From Halothermothrix sp. (GTDB lineage Bacteria; Bacillota; Halanaerobiia; DY22613): a stretch of DNA of 64,000 bases. The stretch's first letter is position 1, and the number at the start of each line of letters is the position of its first letter. A model generated the notes under the pieces. It did not search any database, was not told the origin of the DNA, and was given only the letters and a program-made list of their open reading frames with translations. Both the position numbers and the translations under genes were made by a program. The stretch lies in contig JAENYK010000014.1 of NCBI GenBank assembly GCA_016841825.1, positions 48,210-112,209 of the forward strand, in the 5' to 3' direction. Below, piece by piece: positions 18,042 to 27,781 of the stretch.

Positions 18042-20039
18042 TTATTCTCCAAAAGGACGGGTACGTAATTTTCGAAGCTCTTCAGGAATCGGATAACGTT
18101 TAAGGAAATAACTAACCAAAATATAGGCATCTCTTTTAGTTATTAAACGATTGTCCCGCAAACTATCCTGAAGAATTTCAGGTATAAAACCATCCCGAAG
18201 AGCTGTCTGGTATACATTATCAACTTTAGCCAACCAATATCCACCTGCCGCTAATAATAATTCGCAGACTTTATCCCGATATAATGGTTTATATTCACTC
18301 AACGAGTACAGACCTCCTGCCAGGTATTCAGAATAATTGTCAGCTTGCCGCTGTTTCATTCCTTTCATCAATAAAAAGGCAAACTCCCGTTCTCTAATTC
18401 CATTATCTAAGTTAAGATTATTATCATACCCTGCCACAATCATCCCCCAGCTAAAGAGTTCTTTAAAATAAGCATAATCTTTATCCTGGGTAATCTGATT
18501 AATTTCCGTAATTTCCATCAAATCTACCCCCTGAGTAATCAAACGCTCCTGGAGATAGTTAATCAATTGTTGATCTTCAGTCATCTGGTGAAAATTAACC
18601 TGACGATTAATTGCAATAGCTGCTGCTGTTCCCGCAGCTTCTCCCACCGCCATTCCGGTGGGAATAACCCGGGCACTCCCGGCAGCCAGAGAACCATATC
18701 CAGTTGACCGTCCGACCACTAACAAATTTAACTTCTCTTGAGGAACAAGGGATCTAAAGGGAATACTGTACAAACCTGGATTGAACACGACAAATCCTCC
18801 ATCAACAGGAGTCGTCGCCTGATAATCTACTGGATATGAAGACAATGCAATCTTATCAGGAAAATCCACATTTTCAATCAAATCTAATAAAGACAGTTGA
18901 TATAAAGCTAGAATATGACGACTCTCCCGGATATATAATTGAGACGGATAATCCATCAATTCTGCTTTCTCAAAACCAGATAGATTTTTGCGTAAAAATT
19001 GTTCAATATGCAGAGTCTCAGCTTTGGCTTGTTCCATGCCCTGAGCTAAAGACTCAGGATCTAACACATCCAGATAAAATATTTGTAATGCATTAATAAA
19101 TACTGTTCCATCTTCCTGTAACGCTATATTGAGACCACGAAGTTTCGTATTGGGATCAAATGGCTTATAGGTTTCACCGATCTTTCCTAATCCCCAGACA
19201 GCAGTGGAGTTCATTCGGGAATAACCCCATTTTTGTGCTTTGATATCTTTCTCCAATTCCTTCCAATTAACATTTTTGAGCCGGAAGACCAGAGTAACTG
19301 CCATCCTGCGATCTGGTAAACCAATATCAGCTCCACCCACAAAGAAAGGAACTTGCGCCATTGCTGCCAGATCAGCATCCTGGCTAGCATCAATGTATTT
19401 TGAAGCTTCAGCTCTCCAGATAATCCCCGAATTAAGCCGCCAGAGATTGGCTCTGGTCTGTCCAGATCTGATAATCTGATTCCAGATCGGATGAAGCCCT
19501 GACTCCACCTGTAACTGAGCATCATGGGATTTAGAGATACCGTTAGTCTCCAGAGTCAAACCAGTAATCTTCTGTCCATCTTCACTCAGCTGAACCTCCC
19601 GCAATGAAGTAACAGGTACAATTGTCAGGTTCTCTTCTGCCAACAGCAATCTGGCAAAAGCCTCCCTGGCTTTCTCTGTATCAACTATTACTCCTCCCCC
19701 AACCAGTTTATGCCATTCAGCAAAGATACCTTTATTGACAATCCGGCCCCGGTCATCATAATTCAGGTCAAGAAAGTTCAATGCACCATAGACCATTAAG
19801 CCTCCTGGACCACCTTCTTCCATCACCAAAAGGGTATTCAAACCATTCCTGGCTCCAGACAGAGCCGCAACAACTCCCTCGGGGTCACCACCATAAACAA
19901 TTAAGTCAAACTGGTTATCTTGTGATAGTGCCTGGACTGAATCTAATTTATCAATTAGATTAGCTTTAGAGTGATCAATCAGAATCATTGATATTACTAA
20001 AGTTATGATGATTACTACTAAGAGTAGATTTCTTTTCAA
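18042..20039 (-). CDS. Surface FAD-dependent oxidoreductase (FAD_oxidored family)
   Basis: The 665-residue protein has a signal or anchor helix (~4-22), then an FAD-binding Rossmann region (~44-75, LIVYGGDPEGVVAALSGARNG, here a GGDPEG variant) and the body of a PF12831-type oxidoreductase to ~500. Residues ~520-660 contain repeats resembling S-layer homology segments (ELFSWGMIVAGYDNN, EFAFLLMKGM), suggesting wall attachment. The TTG start follows AAAGGAGG by seven bases. It heads the operon with MoxR/DUF58/DUF4129. The substrate is unknown. Confidence 0.8.
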   Translation of the reverse strand: MKRNLLLVVIIITLVISMILIDHSKANLIDKLDSVQALSQDNQFDLIVYGGDPEGVVAALSGARNGLNTLLVMEEGGPGGLMVYGALNFLDLNYDDRGRIVNKGIFAEWHKLVGGGVIVDTEKAREAFARLLLAEENLTIVPVTSLREVQLSEDGQKITGLTLETNGISKSHDAQLQVESGLHPIWNQIIRSGQTRANLWRLNSGIIWRAEASKYIDASQDADLAAMAQVPFFVGGADIGLPDRRMAVTLVFRLKNVNWKELEKDIKAQKWGYSRMNSTAVWGLGKIGETYKPFDPNTKLRGLNIALQEDGTVFINALQIFYLDVLDPESLAQGMEQAKAETLHIEQFLRKNLSGFEKAELMDYPSQLYIRESRHILALYQLSLLDLIENVDFPDKIALSSYPVDYQATTPVDGGFVVFNPGLYSIPFRSLVPQEKLNLLVVGRSTGYGSLAAGSARVIPTGMAVGEAAGTAAAIAINRQVNFHQMTEDQQLINYLQERLITQGVDLMEITEINQITQDKDYAYFKELFSWGMIVAGYDNNLNLDNGIREREFAFLLMKGMKQRQADNYSEYLAGGLYSLSEYKPLYRDKVCELLLAAGGYWLAKVDNVYQTALRDGFIPEILQDSLRDNRLITKRDAYILVSYFLKRYPIPEELRKLRTRPFGE

Positions 20040-20138
20040 ATCTCTTCCTCCTTTATCGCTAACATCTAAGTACTGTCACTAAGGTTCAATAAAAATAATT
20101 CTACAACACAAAGAAGTTTTCCTCTATCAGTTACACTG

Positions 20139-20178
20139 AAAAGCCAGATTACCGATTAGTGTAATAATGTAATCTGGC
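20139..20178 (-). terminator. Rho-independent terminator
   Basis: A 10-bp GCCAGATTAC/GTAATCTGGC stem with a 16-nt loop is followed by UUUUC on the minus strand, just after the ABC transporter gene. Confidence 0.8.
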
Positions 20179-20185
20179 AGATTAA

Positions 20186-21910
20186 TCAAGCTGAATATCC
20201 CTCAAATTGAGCATTATAAAGGTTTGCATATAACCCATTTTGAGCGAGTAGCTCTCGATGTATCCCTTCCTCAACGATACCATTCTCAGTCAAAACAATA
20301 ATTCGATCAGCATGCTTAATAGTTGACAGACGATGGGCGATAACCAGAGTGGTTCGATTCACTGCTAATCTCTCTAAAGCCTGTTGGATAATCATTTCAC
20401 TCTCATTATCCAAAGACGAAGTTGCTTCGTCCAGTAGGAGAATAGGCGGATTCTTCAAAAATACCCTGGCGATAGATACCCTTTGCTTTTGTCCACCCGA
20501 AAGGCGAATACCTCTTTCGCCAACATAAGTATCATATCTATCAGGAAGCTGCATAATAAAATCATGGATGTTAGCATTTTTCGCAGCTTCAACAACCTCT
20601 TCATCTGTAGCATCAGGTTTTCCATAAAGAATATTTTCCCTAATAGTCCCCGAAAAAAGAAAGACATCCTGTTGCACTACTCCGATATTTCCTCTAAGAG
20701 ATTCCAATTTAATATCTGTAATCGGACAACCATCAATATATATCTGACCCGATCTGACTTCATAAAATCTGGGAATTAGATTACATAAAGTACTCTTCCC
20801 TCCACCGGAAGGGCCAACTAAGGCAATCGTCTTACCGGCATCTACCTGCAAATTAATCTTTTCTAGCACTTTTTCCTTATTATCATAGCTAAAAGTAACA
20901 TTATCAAAAACAATGTTACCTTGAACGTCTTTTAAATCGACAGCATTCTCCTTATCCTGAATCTCTGGCTGCACTTCCATAATCTCCACAAAACGTTCAA
21001 AACCGGCAATCGCCTGTTGATATTGTTGCATCAAAGCTGTCAGATTCCGAATGGGAGTTAAAAAGAGTTGAATATATAGCAGATATGCCACCAAACCACC
21101 ATAGGAAATCTGATTATTGAAAACATAAATACCCCCAATAACCAATACCATCAACTTCAGGATATTTGACATAAAATGAATCCCCGAAAAGAACTCAGCC
21201 ATACTCTGATAGGCATATTCTCTCGATACCTGTAAAGCCCTATTACCGGAGGCAAACTTATCCAGCTCATATCTCTCATTAGTGAAGGCTTTAGCCACGC
21301 GAATACCTGAAATACTGTTCTCTAGCTGAGAATTGACCTCAGCGACTTTCTGGCGAACATTTCGAAAATTACTCATCATCTTTATCCTCCTGGAGGAGGC
21401 GAACCAGATAATTAGCGGAATAACAGCGAAAATAATCAAAGTCAACTGCACATTAGTATTCAAAAGAATGATAAATGCACCACCCAACATCACCACCGAA
21501 ATAAAAAGATCTTCAGGTGCATGATGAGCAGTCTCAGTGATATTATTCAAATCATTAAGTACTCTAGACATCAGATTACCAGTTCTCGCTTTATCAAAAA
21601 ATGAAAAAGATAAGGTATGTAGATGGGTAAAGAGATCTCGCCGCATATCAGCCTCCATCCGGGTACCAACTACATGTCCCCAATATTCAACAATATATTG
21701 TAACCCGGTTCGGATAATATACAGAACTATTAAAATGATAGAATACCGCCAAAAGATTTCTAATTTGACATTGGGAATAATATCATCAATAAATCTACTC
21801 GTAAACACCGGAAACAAAAGATCAATTCCAGTGATCAGAAAAGCACACAACATATCAAGAGCAAATAATTTCCAATGAGGTCTGTAATAAGTAATAAAAC
21901 GTCTTAGCAT
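20186..21910 (-). CDS. ABC exporter, fused membrane and ATPase domains
   Basis: The 574-residue half-transporter has a six-helix ABC membrane domain (~15-310) and an ATPase domain (~330-570) with Walker A GPSGGGKST, signature LSGGQKQR, Walker B ILLLDEATSSLD and the switch AHRLST. It belongs to the MsbA/lipid-and-drug exporter type and should work as a homodimer because no partner gene is adjacent. The start ATG follows AAAGGGATG. Substrate cannot be told from sequence. Confidence 0.92.
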   Translation of the reverse strand: MLRRFITYYRPHWKLFALDMLCAFLITGIDLLFPVFTSRFIDDIIPNVKLEIFWRYSIILIVLYIIRTGLQYIVEYWGHVVGTRMEADMRRDLFTHLHTLSFSFFDKARTGNLMSRVLNDLNNITETAHHAPEDLFISVVMLGGAFIILLNTNVQLTLIIFAVIPLIIWFASSRRIKMMSNFRNVRQKVAEVNSQLENSISGIRVAKAFTNERYELDKFASGNRALQVSREYAYQSMAEFFSGIHFMSNILKLMVLVIGGIYVFNNQISYGGLVAYLLYIQLFLTPIRNLTALMQQYQQAIAGFERFVEIMEVQPEIQDKENAVDLKDVQGNIVFDNVTFSYDNKEKVLEKINLQVDAGKTIALVGPSGGGKSTLCNLIPRFYEVRSGQIYIDGCPITDIKLESLRGNIGVVQQDVFLFSGTIRENILYGKPDATDEEVVEAAKNANIHDFIMQLPDRYDTYVGERGIRLSGGQKQRVSIARVFLKNPPILLLDEATSSLDNESEMIIQQALERLAVNRTTLVIAHRLSTIKHADRIIVLTENGIVEEGIHRELLAQNGLYANLYNAQFEGYSA

Positions 21911-21983
21911 TATTTCATCCCTTTCTCTATGAGTTCAACATATAACGTTTTCTACAGCGAAATATTTTGTCCTGCAAAATACT

Positions 21984-22017
21984 CAAAAAAAGAGGGATCC
22001 GATGCACCAGATCCCCC
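21984..22017 (-). terminator. Rho-independent terminator
   Basis: A GGGATC/GATCCC stem with extra pairs and a 10-nt loop runs into seven U (interrupted once near the stem) on the minus strand, right after the Rossmann-chemoreceptor gene. Confidence 0.8.
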
Positions 22018-22025
22018 AGAAGAAC

Positions 22026-22871
22026 TCACATATTTGATAATCTAGCCAAATTTTTCGCCAATGATTCCACCTGCTCTGCCACAGAATTGAGCAGCGAAGA
22101 ATACATTTCCTGATTTTTCATAAAACTCTCTGTATTAGCTTCGATCTTTTGCACAAAATTCAGTGTCTCAGTAGTTGAAGATTTGATCAGGTCGATAATA
22201 TTATTAATCCGCTGAGTAGATTGAGCGGAATCTTCAGCAAGTTTACGAATCTCTTCCGCAACAACGCCAAATCCCCGACCTTCATTACCAGCCCGGGCGG
22301 CTTCAATGGAAGCATTTAAACCTAACAGTTTAGTCTGATTAGCTACCCGTTTAATAAAGTTGATAATCTCATGAGTTTCCTGCAAGTGAGACTCATTCTT
22401 GTCAGTTACTTTCGATAGCGATAGTATTGATTCATGCAATTGGCCAACATTGGATTCGCTGTCAGTCGAAACCTGATGCATAGTACCAACCAACTCTTCA
22501 GCCAGATTCGCCATCTGTCCAGATTGGCTTTCCAACTCTTTGATCAAATCCTCCCTGGACTCAACCATTATCATCATTAATAAAGCCACAGCTGAATCAA
22601 CAACCCATGTCTGATCATCAGCAGCTTCCTTCAAAGCTTGACAGACATGTTCAACACCAGTTGCTTCAATGATAATCTTCTTATGGGGGATTTTCAAAAG
22701 GTCATTACAGTTTTTAGTTGTATAAATATTATGTTTCCGGGCCAAAATAATTCCCGGGGTCTGTGCATCTAGATCAGCGATGCCTATAACCTCCACACCT
22801 TTCACATTTAGAAAAGTCCTCAATAATGAAGTTCCTCCTTTACCTGCTCCAACAATTCCAATATAAATCAA
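22026..22871 (-). CDS. Soluble Rossmann-domain / methyl-accepting signalling domain fusion
   Basis: Residues 1-~115 form a dinucleotide-binding domain ([17 protein letters not shown], then [17 protein letters not shown]) like GFO/IDH or homoserine-dehydrogenase N-domains. Residues ~120-281 are a shortened MCP signalling domain with the hairpin tip [33 protein letters not shown]. There is no membrane helix or HAMP domain, so it is a cytoplasmic receptor that could sense a nucleotide cofactor or metabolite and signal through CheW/CheA. The TTG start follows a run of eight G by six bases. It is a single-gene unit. Confidence 0.85.
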   Translation of the reverse strand: MIYIGIVGAGKGGTSLLRTFLNVKGVEVIGIADLDAQTPGIILARKHNIYTTKNCNDLLKIPHKKIIIEATGVEHVCQALKEAADDQTWVVDSAVALLMMIMVESREDLIKELESQSGQMANLAEELVGTMHQVSTDSESNVGQLHESILSLSKVTDKNESHLQETHEIINFIKRVANQTKLLGLNASIEAARAGNEGRGFGVVAEEIRKLAEDSAQSTQRINNIIDLIKSSTTETLNFVQKIEANTESFMKNQEMYSSLLNSVAEQVESLAKNLARLSNM

Positions 22872-23023
22872 TATAAACCCCCCCCTTATTCAATTTGATG
22901 AAACCATCAAATATTCATCTTACTCAAATCCATTTTACACTATTCAACAGAATCAAGTAAATTCCTCTTTACAAATCGAAAATGTTGTAATTAAATAATT
23001 CAAATTGATCAATCTCCTTATTA

Positions 23024-24235
23024 TCAAGACAGAATTTTACTAATTTTTTTGTAGTTTAATCCCAGACGTCTATTCATATACCTGAACACCAGGATCATCA
23101 AAGTCGCCATCATAATGGCCAAAATCAAATGACAAGTAAAAATGTTATTAGCATCTTTAAGAAGCCCTATCAAAGGAGCTGTAAGAGCAACAGCTAAATT
23201 GGTAGCCAGACTCTGGAAAGAAAGAATAGTAGCCCGCTGCTCCGAGGGTATATGTTTATTTAAATATTTTCTGGTAACAGGTCGATACATGCCCCGTGCT
23301 GCCTGCTGGAATAGAATTGCAAAAACCCCAATCCAGATTTTCACTGTACCCAGTATGATAAAAGATATTAACAACAAACCCGCCATAAAAGTTAACGTCC
23401 TTGGTTTTGTCTTTTCCATTACAAGATGGACATTTCCTGCTGTCAACGCTGCTGTCATATTAAACAGGAAAAAGATTATCCCAAAGTATTTGACAGGTAT
23501 ATTTACAGCCTCCATATAGGGTTGAAAGAACCAGAAACCATTGCGGTAAAAAACATAAAAAACAATGGAGAAAAAGATAACTGCCTTGACCTTCTCATGA
23601 CCCATAACGTATTTACCTGCAGCCTTAATCTGTTCTAGATATTTAAGTTGCCTTTCTACTGAGTTTTCGTTACCTTTCTCGTGAGTTGGTTCAGTAAAAT
23701 AAGTTGTAATGATGATAGTAATGATCATAAACCCACAAGAGACGATTAGTGGTAGATGAATATTAATCTCATACAGAAAGCCAGCCAGAATTGAACCTAT
23801 AGCCTGGGCATAGAGAGCCAGAGATTGAGCTTTACCTTCAATCTCCTGGAACCTCTTCACTTCACCTGAGTTCTTTAAAGTATCATAAATTAATGCACTA
23901 TCTGCTCCTGATCTGAGAGCTAACCCAAGACTAAAGACCACCTCAGCAGCTAAAAATACCACAAACCCCGGGCCAACTATATACATCCAGAGACTGATCG
24001 CCCAGAGAATGCTTCCCAGAATCATACTTAATTTCCGTCCAAATTTATCAGCAACAGCTCCGGTTGGTACCTCAAAAACAAAGATCGAAACAGATGCAAC
24101 AGATTGAATTATCATAATCTGCGTAAACGATAAACCCTTAGCCAGATAATAAAGGACAATAATTGGACCGAGTATCAACAGTGAGGCAAACGTAGAATAA
24201 AAGTAGTATGTTCTGATATTTTTGGCTAAATTCAT
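23024..24235 (-). CDS. MFS transporter
   Basis: The 403-residue protein has 12 predicted membrane helices and the MFS loop motif GAVADKFGRK between helices 2 and 3 (~58-67). The first half (FEVPTGAVADKFGRK, SGADSALIYDTL) resembles the group of Firmicute MFS drug or multidrug carriers. The ATG follows AAAAAGGAGG. Neighbours give no hint about substrate. Confidence 0.88.
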   Translation of the reverse strand: MNLAKNIRTYYFYSTFASLLILGPIIVLYYLAKGLSFTQIMIIQSVASVSIFVFEVPTGAVADKFGRKLSMILGSILWAISLWMYIVGPGFVVFLAAEVVFSLGLALRSGADSALIYDTLKNSGEVKRFQEIEGKAQSLALYAQAIGSILAGFLYEINIHLPLIVSCGFMIITIIITTYFTEPTHEKGNENSVERQLKYLEQIKAAGKYVMGHEKVKAVIFFSIVFYVFYRNGFWFFQPYMEAVNIPVKYFGIIFFLFNMTAALTAGNVHLVMEKTKPRTLTFMAGLLLISFIILGTVKIWIGVFAILFQQAARGMYRPVTRKYLNKHIPSEQRATILSFQSLATNLAVALTAPLIGLLKDANNIFTCHLILAIMMATLMILVFRYMNRRLGLNYKKISKILS

Positions 24236-24372
24236 CTCAATCTACCTCCTTTTTAAAAATCATCAATCTCAGAAAAGGGTATATTGAGAATTATTTTAGC
24301 AAAGATTGACTAATTTGTCTATCCACAATAACGAATTTTTATTCAACAATACCACGGAGACATCGTTAGTAC

Positions 24373-25710
24373 TCATAGAAAAATGTGAGTTGACAATTCA
24401 GTCATAACCGCTGACAACATTTTCAAAAGCTTTTCACGTTGATTTAGCCCGGGATCTTCCAATACTTTATCTAATAGTACTTGTAGAATTTTACCAACCA
24501 TTGGCCCCGGAGTAAGCTGTAAATAGTCCATTACATCATTGCCACCAATTGCTAAATCAGTAATTTTCAAAGCCTGTTTATCAGCAAATATCCGTTCAAT
24601 TCGCTTTAACAGGTTATCGTAATCTTCTTTTTCTTTTGCATAGTTCCCCCTGCCAGCAATACGATCTGCAAATCGCAGATTGGCAAAACGAATCGCCTGT
24701 TCTCTGGAACCTAAAGTTGAGATAAGTTTACGCAATGCTCTGTCGGATTCAATAACTTGCCTCAGATGATTCTCCACTAAAGCAATCACAAGGGTTACCA
24801 GATTAGCAGAATACCGCAACCGCTGCAAAACTCTATAGGCTATCTTCCCACTGATCTTTTCATGTTGATAAAAATGAATTACACCTACTTCATCCATACT
24901 GACGACAGAAGGCTTACCAATATCGTGAAAAAGCACTGCCAGACGGAGAATCAAATCCGACGGAGTATGTTTAAGAGCCTGAATAATGTGATTAAATACA
25001 TCATATCTATGATAATCACTTCTTTGTGCTATGCCAACACATGCTTCCAGTTCGGGAATAATCTCCTGCAACAGACCTGTATCACTCAAAAGTTGAACTC
25101 CCTGTACAGGGTCTGAAGAGAGCAATATTCGATTAAACTCCACCCTTATCCGTTCCACAGCGCAGATGTTGACTGCAGTACTATTACGCTGGATCTCACG
25201 CAAAATTTCTGACTCAATTTGAAAACCTCGTTCTACTCCTATTCTAAGAGCCCTCATCATTCGTAAAGGATCTTCAGCGAATCTAGCTCTACTACTGCCA
25301 ACAGACCTGACCAGGTTCTTTTGCAAATCCGTTATCCCATTCCATGGGTCATATAACCGAGAATTGAAGGGGTCATAAGCAATGGCGTTAATGGTAAAGT
25401 CCCGCTTACTCAAATCATCTAACAGATTATGTCCATCGCCGCGAAAAGTTGTTATCTCTATATCCTTCGCCTCAGTAGTCAGAATCGTTACTGTTCCATG
25501 CTCCTGTCCAAAATCTATAACCTGGTGAAATATCTGCTTTATCTCCCACGGCATAGCATCTGAAGCCAGATCAAAATCTTTCGGTTCTAAACCTAAAAGA
25601 AGATCCCTCACTGCTCCTCCTACAAGATAAACTTGAAAACCCTGATCTCTGATCTGTTCACAAATGTTTAAAAGATATTCGGGTAAATTATTGTTAGTAA
25701 AATGTTTCAT
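24373..25710 (-). CDS. cca: tRNA nucleotidyltransferase with HD domain, probably CC-adding
   Basis: Class II tRNA nucleotidyltransferases add the 3' CCA. Motif A (VGGAVRDLLLG, DFDLASDA), motif B (KRDFTINAIAYDP), the template motif EDPLRMMRALR and ERIRVEFNRIL are present, followed by an HD domain (~245-345, LFHDIGKP). Between ITTFR and KRDFT only about 12 residues remain, whereas CCA-adding enzymes have about 26 there. This flexible loop is missing in known CC-adding enzymes, so a separate A-adding enzyme is expected elsewhere. The 445-residue length is otherwise normal. Confidence 0.9.
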   Translation of the reverse strand: MKHFTNNNLPEYLLNICEQIRDQGFQVYLVGGAVRDLLLGLEPKDFDLASDAMPWEIKQIFHQVIDFGQEHGTVTILTTEAKDIEITTFRGDGHNLLDDLSKRDFTINAIAYDPFNSRLYDPWNGITDLQKNLVRSVGSSRARFAEDPLRMMRALRIGVERGFQIESEILREIQRNSTAVNICAVERIRVEFNRILLSSDPVQGVQLLSDTGLLQEIIPELEACVGIAQRSDYHRYDVFNHIIQALKHTPSDLILRLAVLFHDIGKPSVVSMDEVGVIHFYQHEKISGKIAYRVLQRLRYSANLVTLVIALVENHLRQVIESDRALRKLISTLGSREQAIRFANLRFADRIAGRGNYAKEKEDYDNLLKRIERIFADKQALKITDLAIGGNDVMDYLQLTPGPMVGKILQVLLDKVLEDPGLNQREKLLKMLSAVMTELSTHIFL

Positions 25711-25936
25711 CTAGACCACTCCATTACTTTAGAGATAACTACAAGAGCAATGTTAATTCTGCTTCCAATAATAACATTCCTACAGTTATCCAATATAATT
25801 GTTTACATTCTCCGAAAAATATTTTTTTCCTTTCCGACACAGCTGCTGAACATTAATGCTAATTTATTTAATTATTATTAATATTATTAATTCAGATGCG
25901 ATAAACTAAGAAAAAAGCAATAAAGGAGTCGAGAAC

Positions 25937-27589
25937 GTGCAAAATCATGGAAAACCACGTGTTGCATATTTTTCAATGGAGTTTGGGCTGGATGAATCTC
26001 TGCATATCTATTGTGGAGGGTTGGGAATTCTTGCAGGAGATTACTTAAAAACTGCTAAAGATCAGGGATTTCCTGTAGTTGGTCTGGGTATCCTCTGGCG
26101 TCAGGATTATACAAATCAATATGTTGGTGAAGATGGATGGCCTTATGATACATATAAAACCTATGACTTTGACTTCCTTGAAGATACTGGTGTGACAGTT
26201 AATGTTAGAGTTAGAGGTGAAAATGTAATTTGTAAAATCTGGAAAACAGATCAATTTGGTAATGTACCTCTATATCTTCTGGATGCAGGTTTACCAGATA
26301 CTGCACATGGTTGGATGACCAGTAAACTATATGGCGGAGTCGAACAGGACAGGTTAGCCAATGAGATTATTTTGGGAATTGGCGGTGTAAGAGCTCTTCG
26401 GGCTCTGGGAATTGAAGTAGATATCTATCATTTTAACGAAGGACATGCAGTTTTTGCAGGATTTGAATTGATAAAAGAAAAGATGGCTCTGGGAATGGAT
26501 TTTGAACAGGCTTTTCAAATGAGCAAAAAAGAGATTATTTTTACCACCCACACCCCGGTTCTGGCGGGTAATGAGATTCACAAGATAGGCTTAATTCAAT
26601 ACATGGAAGCTAATGATGGACTTAATCCCGATCTCCTTCAGCGCATAGGAGATGAACCTTTCGGGATGACTATCGCTGGTCTACGCATGGCATTTCTCGC
26701 CAATGGTGTTTCCGAATTACATACTGCTACCGCCAATCGTATGTGGGAACATGTTCCGGGACGCACAGAGATTATCAGCATTACCAATGGAGTTCATGCA
26801 CCAACCTGGCAGGACTCGCGAATTCGAAATGCCTATAAAGATAATCAAGATCTCTGGCAGCCCCATCAAAAAGCCAAACAAGATCTCTTAAATTATGTTA
26901 AAGAAAAAACCGGGAAAGATCTTAACCCAGATATCTTAACCATCGGCTTCGCCCGCAGGGCTGCTCCTTATAAACGTGGCGAATTGATCTTCAGAAACGC
27001 TGATGCCATAGATTCACTTTTAAATGACAACAAATTACAGCTAATTTTCTCCGGTAAAGCCCACCCCAATGATGGACCGGGCAAACAGATCGTCCAAAAA
27101 CTAGTGCAAATGTCAGTAAAATATCCCAACAATGTAGTCTTCCTGGAGAATTATGATATGATTATTGGAAAACTTCTGGTCTCTGGATGTGATATCTGGT
27201 TAAACAATCCAAAGAGACCATTGGAAGCTAGTGGTACTTCAGGAATGAAAGCCGCCATGAATGGGGTTCTTAACCTTAGTGTAGTGGATGGTTGGGTAGC
27301 CGAAGGTCCTACCCATGAAGTCAGTGGTTGGTTACTAGACGAAGTTTCCAAATCATTACCGGAAAAGGAAACGGAAGACGAACGTGACCTACAGGCTTTA
27401 TACCACCTACTGTACCACAGTATCATTCCCACTTATTACGATGATCGAAAGCGCTGGATAGAGATGATGAGAGCCAGTATTGAAATGGCAGAACATCAGT
27501 TCTCAGGGAAACGGATGATCGAAGATTATTACCAAAAATTATATGAGCCCGCACTACAGGCTCAAAAAGAATCTCTTGCTATATTATAA
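25937..27589 (+). CDS. glgP: Alpha-glucan phosphorylase (short GT35 form)
   Basis: The enzyme releases glucose-1-phosphate from alpha-1,4-glucans in the cytoplasm. The 550-residue protein is the short form typical of thermophiles and anaerobes. Visible are the N-terminal AYFSMEFGLDESLHIYCGGLG, substrate region FTTHTPVLAGNE, and the pyridoxal-phosphate region ASGTSGMKAAMNGVLNLSVVDGW with its Lys. The GTG start follows AAAGGAG by eight bases. Pullulanase 6 kb away would supply debranched substrate. Confidence 0.93.
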   Translation: MQNHGKPRVAYFSMEFGLDESLHIYCGGLGILAGDYLKTAKDQGFPVVGLGILWRQDYTNQYVGEDGWPYDTYKTYDFDFLEDTGVTVNVRVRGENVICKIWKTDQFGNVPLYLLDAGLPDTAHGWMTSKLYGGVEQDRLANEIILGIGGVRALRALGIEVDIYHFNEGHAVFAGFELIKEKMALGMDFEQAFQMSKKEIIFTTHTPVLAGNEIHKIGLIQYMEANDGLNPDLLQRIGDEPFGMTIAGLRMAFLANGVSELHTATANRMWEHVPGRTEIISITNGVHAPTWQDSRIRNAYKDNQDLWQPHQKAKQDLLNYVKEKTGKDLNPDILTIGFARRAAPYKRGELIFRNADAIDSLLNDNKLQLIFSGKAHPNDGPGKQIVQKLVQMSVKYPNNVVFLENYDMIIGKLLVSGCDIWLNNPKRPLEASGTSGMKAAMNGVLNLSVVDGWVAEGPTHEVSGWLLDEVSKSLPEKETEDERDLQALYHLLYHSIIPTYYDDRKRWIEMMRASIEMAEHQFSGKRMIEDYYQKLYEPALQAQKESLAIL

Positions 27590-27653
27590 ATTCTTCCTGA
27601 TTCAACATTAACCGACAAACAAAATAGCTTCTATAAAAAAATCAAACATATTA

Positions 27654-27748
27654 AGGTGTCTGACTATCAACTATTCACCTACACCTACGAGGAGATTGGC
27701 AAGACTCAGCTCGTCAGATATGAATAATTGGTTTATAGCCAGACACCT
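27654..27748. other. Rod-like inverted repeat between converging genes (candidate RNA)
   Basis: AGGTGTCTG (27654-27662) pairs with CAGACACCT (27740-27748), continues with CTAT/ATAG after one mismatch, then AACTATTCA with TGAATAATT, then ACGAG/CTCGT and GAG/CTC, giving a long interrupted hairpin of 95 nt. There is a U-rich run beyond it only on the minus side. It may act as a bidirectional terminator of glgP and the cobalamin operon, or be a small RNA or mobile repeat. Confidence 0.5.
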
Positions 27749-27781
27749 CAGATTAACATATTACCCAGAAAAATTAATCAA

